Shown here: positions 1 to 5,941 of the stretch, one piece after another
Layout of the letters: the number at the start of each line of letters is the position of its first letter
Numbering within the stretch: position 1 is the first letter of the stretch
From: a bacterium
GTDB taxonomy: Bacteria > SZUA-79 > Acidulodesulfobacterales > Acidulodesulfobacteraceae
Reading direction: 5' to 3'
Assembly: GCA_021794335.1 (NCBI GenBank)
Contig: JAJYQZ010000308.1
Coordinates: 1-5,941 of the forward strand
DNA length: 5,941 bases
Notes under the pieces: generated by a model
The model's database searches: none
The model's input: the letters and a program-made list of their open reading frames with translations, nothing else
What the model was told of the DNA's origin: nothing
Translations under genes and position numbers: made by a program

Positions 1-1
1 A

Positions 2-1525
2 AGAGGCATAGATGAAAATACCGCAAAAGAATTTAAATTAGGATTTGCGGGACAAGGAAACGGATTAACCAAACTCCTGTCGAATAACAAAGCCGATCTC
101 GATACCTGTGCTAATGCGGGGTTATTGATCAGAAAATCAGGCCCCGGCAATCAATATTTTGATCGTTTTACAAATAAACTCGTTATCCCTATATTCGATA
201 GGAATAACGAGCCTATAGCCTTTGCCTCCAGATCGGTTTTGCAGGATTCTAACGGGCCAAAGTATATCAACACCAATAATTCCCCGATTTTTATTAAGAG
301 CAGCACCCTGTTTGGCTTAAACAAGTCTTTACCGTTTATAAAGAAAGAAAATAGCGTTATCGTGGTTGAGGGCTATTTCGATATGATAATGCTTTATTCG
401 AGGGGCATTAAAAATGTAGCCGCGACTATGGGGACCGCGCTTTCAAAAAATCACATTATTATTTTGTCAAGGTTGTGCGATGAGATTATCTTGCTTTTTG
501 ACGGGGATAAGGCGGGTATAAATGCCATCAATAGAGGCATCGAGCTTTTTCAAGGTTTTATGGATAATTCCGATAAAAATATATATGCGGTAACCTTAAG
601 CGGAGGGGACGATCCTGACAGCTTTGTTAGAAAATATGGAAAGGAAAAGCTTATCAAATTAATTTCCGATAATAAAAAATCGCCGATAGGTTTTATTATA
701 GATTACTATATGAATAATTTATCAGGCGAAACCGCTAAAGATGATAGCGGGAAAAATGATGAGGTTTTAATTAAAAATAATAAAAAGTATGGTATAATAT
801 ATGATAAGGACGATATAAGGGAGCTTAAGAAGAAGATTTCTATATTAAAGGATGTAGCGCCTTTTATAAAAAAAATAGATAATAATATAATACTTTCCCA
901 TTATATAAATTTAGTCTCGAACAATCTCGGATTAAAAGAAGATATCGTCAGAGATTACGTTTCTTCTAAGAAAATATCCTCAGCCTTTGCGGATTCAAAA
1001 GATGAATCAGGTTTTCATATCGAAAATTATGAAAAAGATTTAAATATCGAGGATTTAGTTATTGCAAAGTTATTTTATAATTTGCTCTTGACAGATTATA
1101 TTAATGATGATATAATTAACGAATTTTCCGATAAAGATGCTATTTATATAATAAAAGCAACAAAAAATACGCTGGAAGAATTGAGGAGCAGCGAAGCCGA
1201 CGGCGATTTTAATCAGGGAAATAGCGGGATTATAGAAGAAATAATTTCTAATACGGAAAATAAATCAAAATGGAGCCGCATCTATTATTCTATATCATTT
1301 TCATCCGGTTATAAAGATAAAACAACTTTGGAAGATGAAAGAAGGGATATTAAAAAGCTTCTTATTAAGCTTAAAATAGATAATATCAACAAAGCCTGCG
1401 GATGTTTATTGGATGAACTTAAAAGCGGGAAATTAGATGAAAGCGTCAGATTGTTAAAATTTAAAGAACTTAATAAATTAAAATACTTATCAAAAGAATT
1501 TCAAAAGAAAATTTGTAGTTTTTAA
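2..1525 (+). CDS. dnaG: DNA primase DnaG, 5'-truncated by window edge
   Basis: DnaG synthesises the RNA primers for lagging-strand replication and works with the replicative helicase DnaB. The reading frame is open from base 2, so the gene starts upstream; 507 residues are visible, and the N-terminal zinc-binding domain plus the first part of the polymerase core are missing. The visible part opens with RGID...FKLGFA, a conserved segment of the primase core. It continues with [16 protein letters not shown] (visible residues about 52-67), the Toprim motif EGYFD (123-127, catalytic Glu), DGDKAG (167-172, metal-binding Asp pair) and DDPDSFVRK (203-211). About 30 polar residues (241-270) appear inserted between the core and the helical C-terminal region. 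That C-terminal helicase-binding region is Lys/Ile/Asn-rich and poorly conserved, as is usual for the family. A TTG at 125 is only an internal codon. rpoD follows 11 bases after the stop. Identification is very secure. Confidence 0.97.
   Translation, partial: RGIDENTAKEFKLGFAGQGNGLTKLLSNNKADLDTCANAGLLIRKSGPGNQYFDRFTNKLVIPIFDRNNEPIAFASRSVLQDSNGPKYINTNNSPIFIKSSTLFGLNKSLPFIKKENSVIVVEGYFDMIMLYSRGIKNVAATMGTALSKNHIIILSRLCDEIILLFDGDKAGINAINRGIELFQGFMDNSDKNIYAVTLSGGDDPDSFVRKYGKEKLIKLISDNKKSPIGFIIDYYMNNLSGETAKDDSGKNDEVLIKNNKKYGIIYDKDDIRELKKKISILKDVAPFIKKIDNNIILSHYINLVSNNLGLKEDIVRDYVSSKKISSAFADSKDESGFHIENYEKDLNIEDLVIAKLFYNLLLTDYINDDIINEFSDKDAIYIIKATKNTLEELRSSEADGDFNQGNSGIIEEIISNTENKSKWSRIYYSISFSSGYKDKTTLEDERRDIKKLLIKLKIDNINKACGCLLDELKSGKLDESVRLLKFKELNKLKYLSKEFQKKICSF
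790..798 (+). promoter_or_regulatory. Possible extended -10 promoter inside dnaG
   Basis: The sequence TGGTATAAT matches the extended -10 consensus TGnTATAAT perfectly. At 17-base spacing the -35 position (770-775, ATTAAA) matches only 3 of 6 consensus bases, but extended -10 promoters can work without a good -35. It points toward rpoD and lies in the part of dnaG that encodes the polar insertion. The region is very AT-rich, so other -10-like hexamers occur nearby (for example 886-891), and this could be chance. Confidence 0.35.
1088..1116 (+). promoter_or_regulatory. Perfect consensus sigma-70 promoter inside dnaG, facing rpoD
   Basis: TTGACA (1088-1093) and TATAAT (1111-1116) are separated by exactly 17 bases: 12 of 12 consensus bases at optimal spacing. 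The predicted start of transcription is near 1123, giving a leader of roughly 415 bases to the rpoD start. The bases also encode ordinary DnaG residues (about 363-372). In E. coli, promoters inside dnaG drive rpoD on its own, so the position fits a known arrangement. Function here is inferred from sequence only. Confidence 0.7.
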
Positions 1526-1536
1526 AGATAAAAGAC

Positions 1537-3471
1537 TTGAATAAAAAAAATATGGAAAACAAAAACAAAAACAAAAACAAAAAAAATAAAATTATCGGGG
1601 GTGTATCTAAAGATACCTTAAAATTAGAAAGTAAAAACAAAGATCTTGAAAACCAGATAATTAAGAAAAGCATCGAAAAAGCTAAAGAACAGGTTGGGAG
1701 GCTGTCTTACGACGATTTTAACGATGTTCTTCCTCAGGAGGTAGTATCGCCTGACCAAATCGATGATTTAATAAGCATGCTTGGCGAAAAAGATATCGAT
1801 CTCAACGGAGATTCATCCGCCGTGTTTGCCCATAAAACAAAACATGCTAATGAATTATATAACGAGGAAATAGAAGAGGAAGAAGATATTGCGCTCAGAA
1901 CAAACGACCCTGTCAGAATGTACCTGAAAGAGATGGGTTCCGTTTCCCTTCTTAACCGCGAAAGAGAAATAGAAATAGCCAAAAGCATTGAAGAGGGAGA
2001 AGAAGAGATTTTTTCTTCTGTTTTAAATTCCGATATTCCGATTAAGTGGATTATATCGATAGGGGAAAAATTAAAAAATCAAGAGATAAGCGTTGCCAGT
2101 CTTATTTCCGATTTTGACGATGAGGAATTTCCGAACGAAAAAGAGATTGAAAAAGCGGTGGGAAGGGTTTTGTCCATTATCGAAAAAATTAAAAAAGAAG
2201 TGGGTTATACATCTCCTGCGGTAAAAGAAGTTAGCGGCGGCAACAAGAAAAAACAGGGTTCTTTAACTAAAAAAAGCAAAAAAACCGCTTATGCAGAGGG
2301 TAAAGAAGGCATAGAAGGGCGGGTTAAAGATTACCCGGAAGGCGGCGAGCCGCACGCCGAGATGGAGGAGAATGAAGACATCGTGAGCCGGATATCCGGA
2401 ATAAACCGTAAAAATCAATCCGATGCCGCCAAGAAAAGGATACTCCTATATTTTAGAGAATTAGGGCTTAAGAAGAAAATCACCGATAAAATTATAACGA
2501 AACTTAAGAACCAAAATTTAAAAATGCTGGAATATGAGGAAAATATAAAAGAGCTTGAAAGCGCGTTAAGGCATAAAACGGATATGTTTAATCCTGCAAG
2601 GTCTCAAGAGCATAAGCGAACCTTCAGCATTAACAAACTTATTAATGAATACAAATCCAAAATATCGTTAATAGAAAGTGAAGTCGGGGTTTCTAAAGAC
2701 GAACTTAAAAATATAGTCGAGTCGATAAAAATTGGGGAAGAAAAATCGAAAATCGCGAAAACCGAACTTGTCGAAGCCAATTTAAGGCTTGTAGTATCGA
2801 TTGCCAAGAAGTATTCAAACAGGGGGCTTCAATTTCTTGACCTTATCCAAGAAGGCAACATCGGCCTTATGAAGGCTGTCGAGAAATTCCAGTATCAAAG
2901 GGGATATAAATTTTCGACATATGCGACATGGTGGATAAGGCAGGCAATAACCCGCGCTATCGCCGATCAGGCTAGAACCATCAGAATCCCGGTTCATATG
3001 ATTGAAACGATCAACAAGTTAATACGGACTTCTCGCGCTTTAGTTCAGGAGATTGGAAGAGAGCCCGCGCCCGAAGAGATTGCCGAAAGAATGGATCTCC
3101 CCATAGACAAGGTCAGGAAGGTTTTAAAAATAGCCAAGGAGCCGATATCCTTAGAGACCCCGATTGGCGAAGAGGAGGATAGTCATCTGGGCGACTTTAT
3201 CGAGGATAAAACTACCGTTCTGCCCTTAGAAGCAGCCATTAACACGGATCTTGAAGAGCAAACCGGAAAGGTTCTGTCCACTCTTACCGATAGGGAGGAG
3301 AAGGTGCTCCGAATGCGGTTTGGCATTGGAATAAAATCAGATCATACATTAGAAGAAGTCGGTCAGGAGTTTGGGGTTACAAGGGAAAGAATCAGGCAGA
3401 TAGAGGCTAAAGCATTAAGAAAACTCAGACACCCGAGCCGCTCCAAAAGACTTAAAACATTTGTAAAGTAA
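1537..3471 (+). CDS. rpoD: RNA polymerase primary sigma factor RpoD (sigma-70)
   Basis: This is the housekeeping sigma factor, which directs core RNA polymerase to -10/-35 promoters. It has 644 residues (E. coli RpoD has 613). Region 1.1 is at about 41-95 ([16 protein letters not shown]). Region 1.2 is at 123-155 ([17 protein letters not shown]). A long non-conserved region spans about 156-405, with a charged, low-complexity linker at 222-285. Region 2 starts near 408 ([20 protein letters not shown]) and includes the -10-reading helix [11 protein letters not shown], with Q469 and T472 equivalent to E. coli Q437 and T440. Region 3 covers about 490-560. Region 4 ends the protein, with the -35-reading helix VTRERIRQ at 614-621 (R616, E617 and R620 matching E. 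coli R584, E585 and R588). The start is uncertain: TTG at 1537 gives the length above, while an in-frame ATG at 1552 removes five residues. Neither has a good Shine-Dalgarno. The tRNA gene begins eight bases after the stop. Confidence 0.98.
   Translation: MNKKNMENKNKNKNKKNKIIGGVSKDTLKLESKNKDLENQIIKKSIEKAKEQVGRLSYDDFNDVLPQEVVSPDQIDDLISMLGEKDIDLNGDSSAVFAHKTKHANELYNEEIEEEEDIALRTNDPVRMYLKEMGSVSLLNREREIEIAKSIEEGEEEIFSSVLNSDIPIKWIISIGEKLKNQEISVASLISDFDDEEFPNEKEIEKAVGRVLSIIEKIKKEVGYTSPAVKEVSGGNKKKQGSLTKKSKKTAYAEGKEGIEGRVKDYPEGGEPHAEMEENEDIVSRISGINRKNQSDAAKKRILLYFRELGLKKKITDKIITKLKNQNLKMLEYEENIKELESALRHKTDMFNPARSQEHKRTFSINKLINEYKSKISLIESEVGVSKDELKNIVESIKIGEEKSKIAKTELVEANLRLVVSIAKKYSNRGLQFLDLIQEGNIGLMKAVEKFQYQRGYKFSTYATWWIRQAITRAIADQARTIRIPVHMIETINKLIRTSRALVQEIGREPAPEEIAERMDLPIDKVRKVLKIAKEPISLETPIGEEEDSHLGDFIEDKTTVLPLEAAINTDLEEQTGKVLSTLTDREEKVLRMRFGIGIKSDHTLEEVGQEFGVTRERIRQIEAKALRKLRHPSRSKRLKTFVK
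1556..1586 (+). repeat. AAAAAC hexanucleotide tract in the rpoD N-terminus
   Basis: Cytosines at 1560, 1566, 1572 and 1578 have a strict six-base period in an otherwise pure A tract, giving about four AAAAAC units that end in a run of eight A (1579-1586). They encode alternating Lys-Asn (residues 8-16) before region 1.1. Gain or loss of a unit would be in frame. A second run of eight A lies at 1543-1550, between the two candidate start codons. Confidence 0.85.
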
Positions 3472-3479
3472 TGCATTAA

Positions 3480-3555
3480 GGGCCTATAGCTCAGCTGGTA
3501 GAGCGGCCGGCTCATAACCGGTTGGTCCCTGGTTCGAACCCGGGTGGGCCCACCA
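3480..3555 (+). tRNA. tRNA with CAU anticodon, probably tRNA-Ile2 (else elongator Met)
   Basis: This is a complete 76-base cloverleaf with encoded CCA. The acceptor stem GGGCCTA pairs with TGGGCCC (one G-U pair), followed by A73. The D stem is GCTC/GAGC with an 8-base loop. The anticodon stem is GCCGG/CCGGT (one G-U at its outer end) with loop CTCATAA and anticodon CAT at 3513-3515. The T loop is TTCGAAC. It is not the initiator, because positions 1-72 form a G-C pair and the anticodon stem lacks the three G-C pairs. Bases known as E. coli isoleucine identity elements are all present: A73, C4-G69, U12-A23 and C29-G41. C5-G68, reported with C4-G69 as a lysidine synthase (TilS) determinant, is also there. 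I therefore favour Ile2, which reads AUA after C34 becomes lysidine. Automatic annotation would probably say Met. It lies between two protein genes with very short gaps, so it is likely cut out of a longer transcript. Confidence 0.95.
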
Positions 3556-3562
3556 TTTTAAA

Positions 3563-4684
3563 ATGCCGTTATTAATAAAAGATGTTATTGATAAATTAGA
3601 GAGTTTAATCCCGCTAAACCTTCAAGAAGAATGGGATAACTCGGGCTATCAAATAAAATTAACCGATGAACCTCTTTCAGGTATCGTAACATCCTTAGAC
3701 CTTACGGATAAATGCGCAAATCTTGCGGTTAAGAAAGGTTTTAATCTCATTTTAATTCATCACCCTTTTTTTTTCCACCCAATGCAATCGGTGGATTTAG
3801 ATTCTAAAGATGGGAAAGTCTTTAATCTTCTCGTTAAAAACAAAATCTGCGTCTATTCGATGCATACTAATTTTGATTCTTCGCGGTATTCGATGAATCA
3901 TTATATCGCAAATAAACTTGGCATTAAAGAAAGCCGCCCTCTAATACCGCATAAAAGAAAATTATACAAACTTTCGGTTTTTATTCCAAAGGGTTATATA
4001 AAGCCTGTAAGAGACATTCTTTTTGCCTATGCAAACCCTAAAATCGGGAACTATGAAAATTGTTCCTTCGAAACTAAAGGAAAGGGTTCATTTAAGCCGC
4101 TTTCAGGAGCAAATCCGTTTATAGGCAGTCCTGAAAAAACCTCTTTTACGGATGAATCTAAGCTCGAGGTCATAATCGAAGAAAGAGCCGTAAACAAGGC
4201 GCTGGACGAATTAAAAAAGATCCACCCTTACGAAGAAGCCGCTTTTGATTTATATCCCTTATATGACTTCGGGGGCAGTTTCCCGGACGGCATGGGGGCT
4301 ATGGGAAATTTAGAACCTCCAACCCTTCTTGAAAATCTTCTAAATAAAATCGACAGGCTATTTAATCCTTTGTTTATCCACTATTGCGGAAAATTAAACA
4401 GTACGATAAAAAAGGTTGCCGTCGTCTCGGGAAGCGGGTTTTCGTTTATAGACGAGGCAATTAAAAATAACTGCGGCATTTTAATATCTTCCGAATTAAC
4501 GCATAGCAAGGCTCTTAAAGCCGATAAAAGCGGCATATGTTTAGCGGAGCTTTCCCATTTTGATATGGAAAAGTATTTTACTTCGCTTACAAAGGATATA
4601 TTGATAAAGGAATTTAGTATTCCTGTAATAGAAAATAATAATGAAAATAATCCGTTTTTTAAATATGAAGGAGGGAAGATTTGA
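3563..4684 (+). CDS. Nif3/YqfO-family dinuclear metal-centre protein
   Basis: This is a member of the conserved Nif3/DUF34 family (YqfO type), which forms a toroidal hexamer with a two-metal site in each subunit. The biochemical role is unsettled, though older annotations call it GTP cyclohydrolase I type 2. It has 373 residues. Two halves of the Nif3 domain flank an inserted PII/CutA-like domain. The N-terminal half includes EEWDNSG (22-28), the metal ligands HHP (66-68) and MHTNFDSS (100-107, with H101 and D105). The inserted domain spans about 134-232, with IGNYENCSF (161-169), GKGSFKPLSGANPFIG (173-188) and HPYEEAAFDLYP (221-232). The C-terminal half has VVSGSG (287-292), H314, and H332 with E336, so the ligands appear intact. 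The ATG at 3563 fits the family start but is only seven bases after the tRNA CCA and has no Shine-Dalgarno outside the tRNA. The stop overlaps the next gene. Confidence 0.95.
   Translation: MPLLIKDVIDKLESLIPLNLQEEWDNSGYQIKLTDEPLSGIVTSLDLTDKCANLAVKKGFNLILIHHPFFFHPMQSVDLDSKDGKVFNLLVKNKICVYSMHTNFDSSRYSMNHYIANKLGIKESRPLIPHKRKLYKLSVFIPKGYIKPVRDILFAYANPKIGNYENCSFETKGKGSFKPLSGANPFIGSPEKTSFTDESKLEVIIEERAVNKALDELKKIHPYEEAAFDLYPLYDFGGSFPDGMGAMGNLEPPTLLENLLNKIDRLFNPLFIHYCGKLNSTIKKVAVVSGSGFSFIDEAIKNNCGILISSELTHSKALKADKSGICLAELSHFDMEKYFTSLTKDILIKEFSIPVIENNNENNPFFKYEGGKI
4668..4674 (+). promoter_or_regulatory. Strong Shine-Dalgarno for the zinc-ribbon gene
   Basis: AAGGAGG lies six bases before the TTG at 4681, inside the last codons of the Nif3-like gene. 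It settles the choice of a TTG start and the four-base overlap (TTGA) of the two genes, pointing to translational coupling. It is the only near-perfect ribosome binding site seen before a gene in this window. Confidence 0.9.
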
Positions 4685-5403
4685 ACCAGCAGATTGCATT
4701 TATAATCGAGATTCAGAAAATCGATATAGATTTGTTAAAGTTAGAGGAGGCGGCAAAAGAGGCGTTTAAAGGCATCAAGGAAACAGAAGGTGTTCTTAAG
4801 GCAAAAGAGGAAAGACTTAGGAAACTGAAAGAAGAGCTACTGGAGTTAAGTAAGAAAATCGGCATGGAAGAGCTTAATATAAAATCATATGATGAAAGAA
4901 TTACAAAAATGAAGGATGCTCAAAAGCTTATCCAGACCAATAAAGAATACAACGCAATGCAAAAATCCATAAAGGATAACGAATCTTTAAAAAAGAAGTC
5001 CGAGGACGATATACTATCATATTTAAGCAGTAAAGATGAAGTGGATAATGAAGCATTGCAGGTTCAAAAAGAGGCGGATGAGCTGACCCATAGTTTGTCG
5101 GAAAAGAAAGATAGTTATAAAAAAAATGAAAAAGAGTTTGATGCGGCAAAAAAGGATTTTGCAGGCAAGAGAGCTTTGCTTGTCGGCAAAATAAAAAAAG
5201 AGCATTATGCGGTATATGAAACGATAAAAAGAAGCAAAAAATTACCTGCCATAGCTTCCGTAACAAAGTCGGGCGCCTGCACCGGGTGTTATAGAATGCT
5301 CCCCCCTCAGCAGTTCAATGAACTTTTATCGGAAAAATTATTTATGCAATGCCCGATATGCTCAAGAATATTATATATAGAGCAGGATAATAGCCCCGCT
5401 TAA
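4681..5403 (+). CDS. Coiled-coil protein with C4-type zinc ribbon (CT398/HP0958-like)
   Basis: This 240-residue protein has a long N-terminal antiparallel coiled coil, about residues 10-180 and rich in Lys/Glu with heptad spacing. It is followed by a small C4 zinc ribbon whose ligands are C200, C203, C224 and C227 (CTGC and CPIC). The conserved TNKEYNAMQKSI segment (86-97) before the coil turn and the PAIASVTKSGACTGC junction are typical of the Pfam zf-RING_7 family. Helicobacter HP0958 (FlgZ) belongs to this fold class and has been linked to RpoN stability and flagellar mRNA binding. Whether this protein does anything similar is unknown, and no flagellar gene is nearby. The start is TTG at 4681, fixed by AAGGAGG six bases upstream. 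It overlaps the Nif3-like stop by four bases, so the two are probably translationally coupled. No strong intrinsic terminator follows the stop. Confidence 0.93.
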   Translation: MNQQIAFIIEIQKIDIDLLKLEEAAKEAFKGIKETEGVLKAKEERLRKLKEELLELSKKIGMEELNIKSYDERITKMKDAQKLIQTNKEYNAMQKSIKDNESLKKKSEDDILSYLSSKDEVDNEALQVQKEADELTHSLSEKKDSYKKNEKEFDAAKKDFAGKRALLVGKIKKEHYAVYETIKRSKKLPAIASVTKSGACTGCYRMLPPQQFNELLSEKLFMQCPICSRILYIEQDNSPA

Positions 5404-5520
5404 ATCATAGGGCTGGTTCCGCTCAATTTGCGCCGGAGCAAGGCTTTTGTTCGCTTCTTTAGAAACTAAAAATAATCCCGTATATAACATTTACATATGT
5501 AAGTATATCGGCTATTAGGA
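5404..5520. other. Intergenic spacer before the inserted element, no gene seen
   Basis: No plausible coding frame or RNA gene is visible. There are only weak signals. Two small hairpins, each with one G-U pair, compete for the same bases (5416-5421 with 5434-5439, and 5436-5441 with 5447-5452); neither ends in a clean U run. A 12-base palindrome TTACATATGTAA lies at 5491-5502. A possible promoter TTGTTC-18-AATAAT (5447-5476) would face the RNase HI gene but matches consensus only partly. The last five bases, TAGGA, are the left copy of the target duplication of the adjoining element. Confidence 0.5.
5516..5520. repeat. Left target-site duplication TAGGA
   Basis: TAGGA directly abuts the left inverted repeat and matches the five bases directly after the right inverted repeat (5686-5690). 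Removing the element and one copy would restore a single TAGGA before the RNase HI gene. Confidence 0.7.
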
Positions 5521-5685
5521 CTTTAATTTTGCAATAGAAAATATTTAGATGTTTCTTTTATATGTAAATACTGGATTCCTGCTTTCGCAGGAATGACACC
5601 CGTTGGGTGAAAGTTTAAATTCCCTTATCGTCCCAACCCGCTTCAGCAGGAATCCAGAAAATAAATTTCTATTGCAAAATTAAAG
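5521..5685. mobile_element. MITE-like non-autonomous element, 165 bp
   Basis: The ends are perfect 20-base inverted repeats: CTTTAATTTTGCAATAGAAA at 5521-5540 and its exact reverse complement at 5666-5685. The element is bordered directly by identical five-base repeats TAGGA (5516-5520 and 5686-5690), as expected from a transposition target duplication. It has no room for a transposase, so it would need one supplied in trans. The interior holds a second inverted repeat and two local hairpins. The parent family cannot be named from this window; a 5-bp duplication fits several IS families. Confidence 0.8.
5571..5657. repeat. Inner inverted repeat with dRS3-like hairpin units
   Basis: CTGGATTCCTGCT (5571-5583) is the exact reverse complement of 5645-5657. 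The left arm also forms a local hairpin, ATTCCTGC-TTTC-GCAGGAAT (5575-5594, 8-bp stem), and is followed by CACCC-GTT-GGGTG (5597-5609). GTTGGG (5602-5607) can instead pair with CCCAAC (5632-5637), so two folds compete. The ATTCC...GGAAT unit resembles the small dispersed repeats (such as neisserial dRS3) seen in many proteobacterial genomes. Confidence 0.75.
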
Positions 5686-5690
5686 TAGGA
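5686..5690. repeat. Right target-site duplication TAGGA
   Basis: This is an identical copy of 5516-5520, directly after the right inverted repeat. Its AGGA is also the only Shine-Dalgarno-like stretch before the RNase HI start, though at 15 bases the spacing is long. Confidence 0.7.
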
Positions 5691-5705
5691 TAAATTAATA
5701 ATTTT

Positions 5706-5941
5706 ATGACTATAAATGTGCATATAGACGGAGCTTCGCGGAATAACCCGGGTAACGCCGGAGCGGGAGTTCTTATAGAAGACGAAGCAGGGGTAGTGAT
5801 AGCGGAGCTAAAGGAATATCTGGGAATTACGACTAATAATGAAGCCGAATATAAGGCACTAATAATTGCCTTAAACTATTTAAGCCAAGTTCCGAAGGAA
5901 GTTTTTGATAAAATAGCTTTCTTTTCGGACTCGCAACTTTT
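5706..5941 (+). CDS. RNase HI-family protein, 3'-truncated by window edge
   Basis: The first 78 codons of a ribonuclease H type I fold protein are visible; the family degrades RNA in RNA-DNA hybrids, such as primers left by DnaG. The start MTINVHIDGASRNNPG carries the first catalytic Asp (D8) in the usual DGASR.NPG motif. TTNNEAEYKAL supplies the catalytic Glu (E48), and FFSDSQL supplies the third acidic residue (D75). The fourth lies beyond the window. The TNNEAEY form is closer to the RNase HI-like proteins often annotated 'ribonuclease HI family' or 'reverse transcriptase-like' than to E. coli RnhA, so I give no symbol. ATG at 5706 is the only reasonable start, since an in-frame stop lies at 5691. 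Its best Shine-Dalgarno is AGGA (5687-5690), 15 bases away, so initiation may be weak. The 165-bp element sits directly upstream and separates it from the zinc-ribbon gene. Confidence 0.92.
   Translation, partial: MTINVHIDGASRNNPGNAGAGVLIEDEAGVVIAELKEYLGITTNNEAEYKALIIALNYLSQVPKEVFDKIAFFSDSQL

Noticed and set aside
125..127. TTG as the real start of dnaG
   Set aside because: The frame continues upstream to the window edge with clear DnaG core sequence, so this is an internal Leu codon.
1451..1479. Third promoter just before rpoD (TTGTTA, 17 bases, TAAATT)
   Set aside because: Only 4 of 6 matches in each hexamer in very AT-rich sequence; indistinguishable from background.
1470..1673. Antisense open frame across the dnaG-rpoD junction encoding a Phe/Leu-rich peptide
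   Set aside because: It is the complement of Lys/Asn-rich sequence, so the apparent hydrophobic protein is a composition artefact opposite two certain genes.
3480..3555. Initiator tRNA-fMet
   Set aside because: Positions 1 and 72 form a normal G-C pair and the anticodon stem lacks the three consecutive G-C pairs of initiators.
4928..5266. Antisense open frame of 112 codons opposite the zinc-ribbon gene
   Set aside because: The sense strand encodes a well-supported coiled-coil protein; the antisense product has no recognisable domain and no ribosome site was seen.
5416..5460. Intrinsic terminator after the zinc-ribbon gene
   Set aside because: The possible stems are about six pairs each including G-U, overlap one another, and are not followed by a clean run of T.
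5672..5702. Promoter formed by the right end of the element (TTGCAA with AATAAT)
   Set aside because: The -35 matches only 4 of 6 bases, the spacer is 19, and the -10 would be almost on the start codon.
5404..5705. RNase P RNA or another structured RNA gene in the intergenic gap
   Set aside because: I saw none of the conserved RNase P core segments, and more than half of the gap is accounted for by the inserted element.

Overview
The window is a compact, AT-rich bacterial housekeeping segment with every gene on the + strand: 3' part of dnaG (primase), rpoD (primary sigma factor), a tRNA with CAU anticodon, a Nif3/YqfO-type metal-binding protein, a coiled-coil C4 zinc-ribbon protein, and the 5' part of an RNase HI-family gene cut by the window edge. 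The dnaG-rpoD pair is the core of the bacterial macromolecular-synthesis operon. The RpoD architecture, the order of the following genes and the AT-rich composition suggest a low-GC member of the former Deltaproteobacteria (Desulfobacterota-like lineages). That placement is inference; no rRNA or lineage marker is present.

Layout: dnaG (2-1525, start missing) is followed 11 bases later by rpoD (1537-3471). Eight bases after rpoD comes the tRNA (3480-3555), and seven bases after its CCA comes the Nif3-like gene (3563-4684). The zinc-ribbon gene (4681-5403) overlaps the Nif3 stop by four bases and has a strong Shine-Dalgarno. Up to 5403 this looks like one continuous transcription unit with no convincing terminator. 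The 302-base gap 5404-5705 is the only sizeable non-coding stretch. It holds a 165-bp MITE-like element (5521-5685) with perfect 20-bp terminal inverted repeats and a 5-bp target duplication (TAGGA). Inside it are hairpin repeats of the 'GGATTCCTGC...GCAGGAATGAC' kind. The RNase HI gene starts at 5706, just beyond the element.

Regulation: inside dnaG, about 420 bases before rpoD, lies a perfect consensus sigma-70 promoter (TTGACA, 17-base spacer, TATAAT, 1088-1116). An extended -10 motif lies further upstream (790-798). These could let rpoD and everything downstream be transcribed independently of dnaG. The encoded RpoD keeps the recognition residues for exactly this consensus, so it could drive its own gene.

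I found no new defence, mobile or biosynthetic system. The points most worth checking are the internal promoter, the non-autonomous element, and the identity of the CAU tRNA, whose bases fit tRNA-Ile2 (lysidine-modified) better than tRNA-Met.
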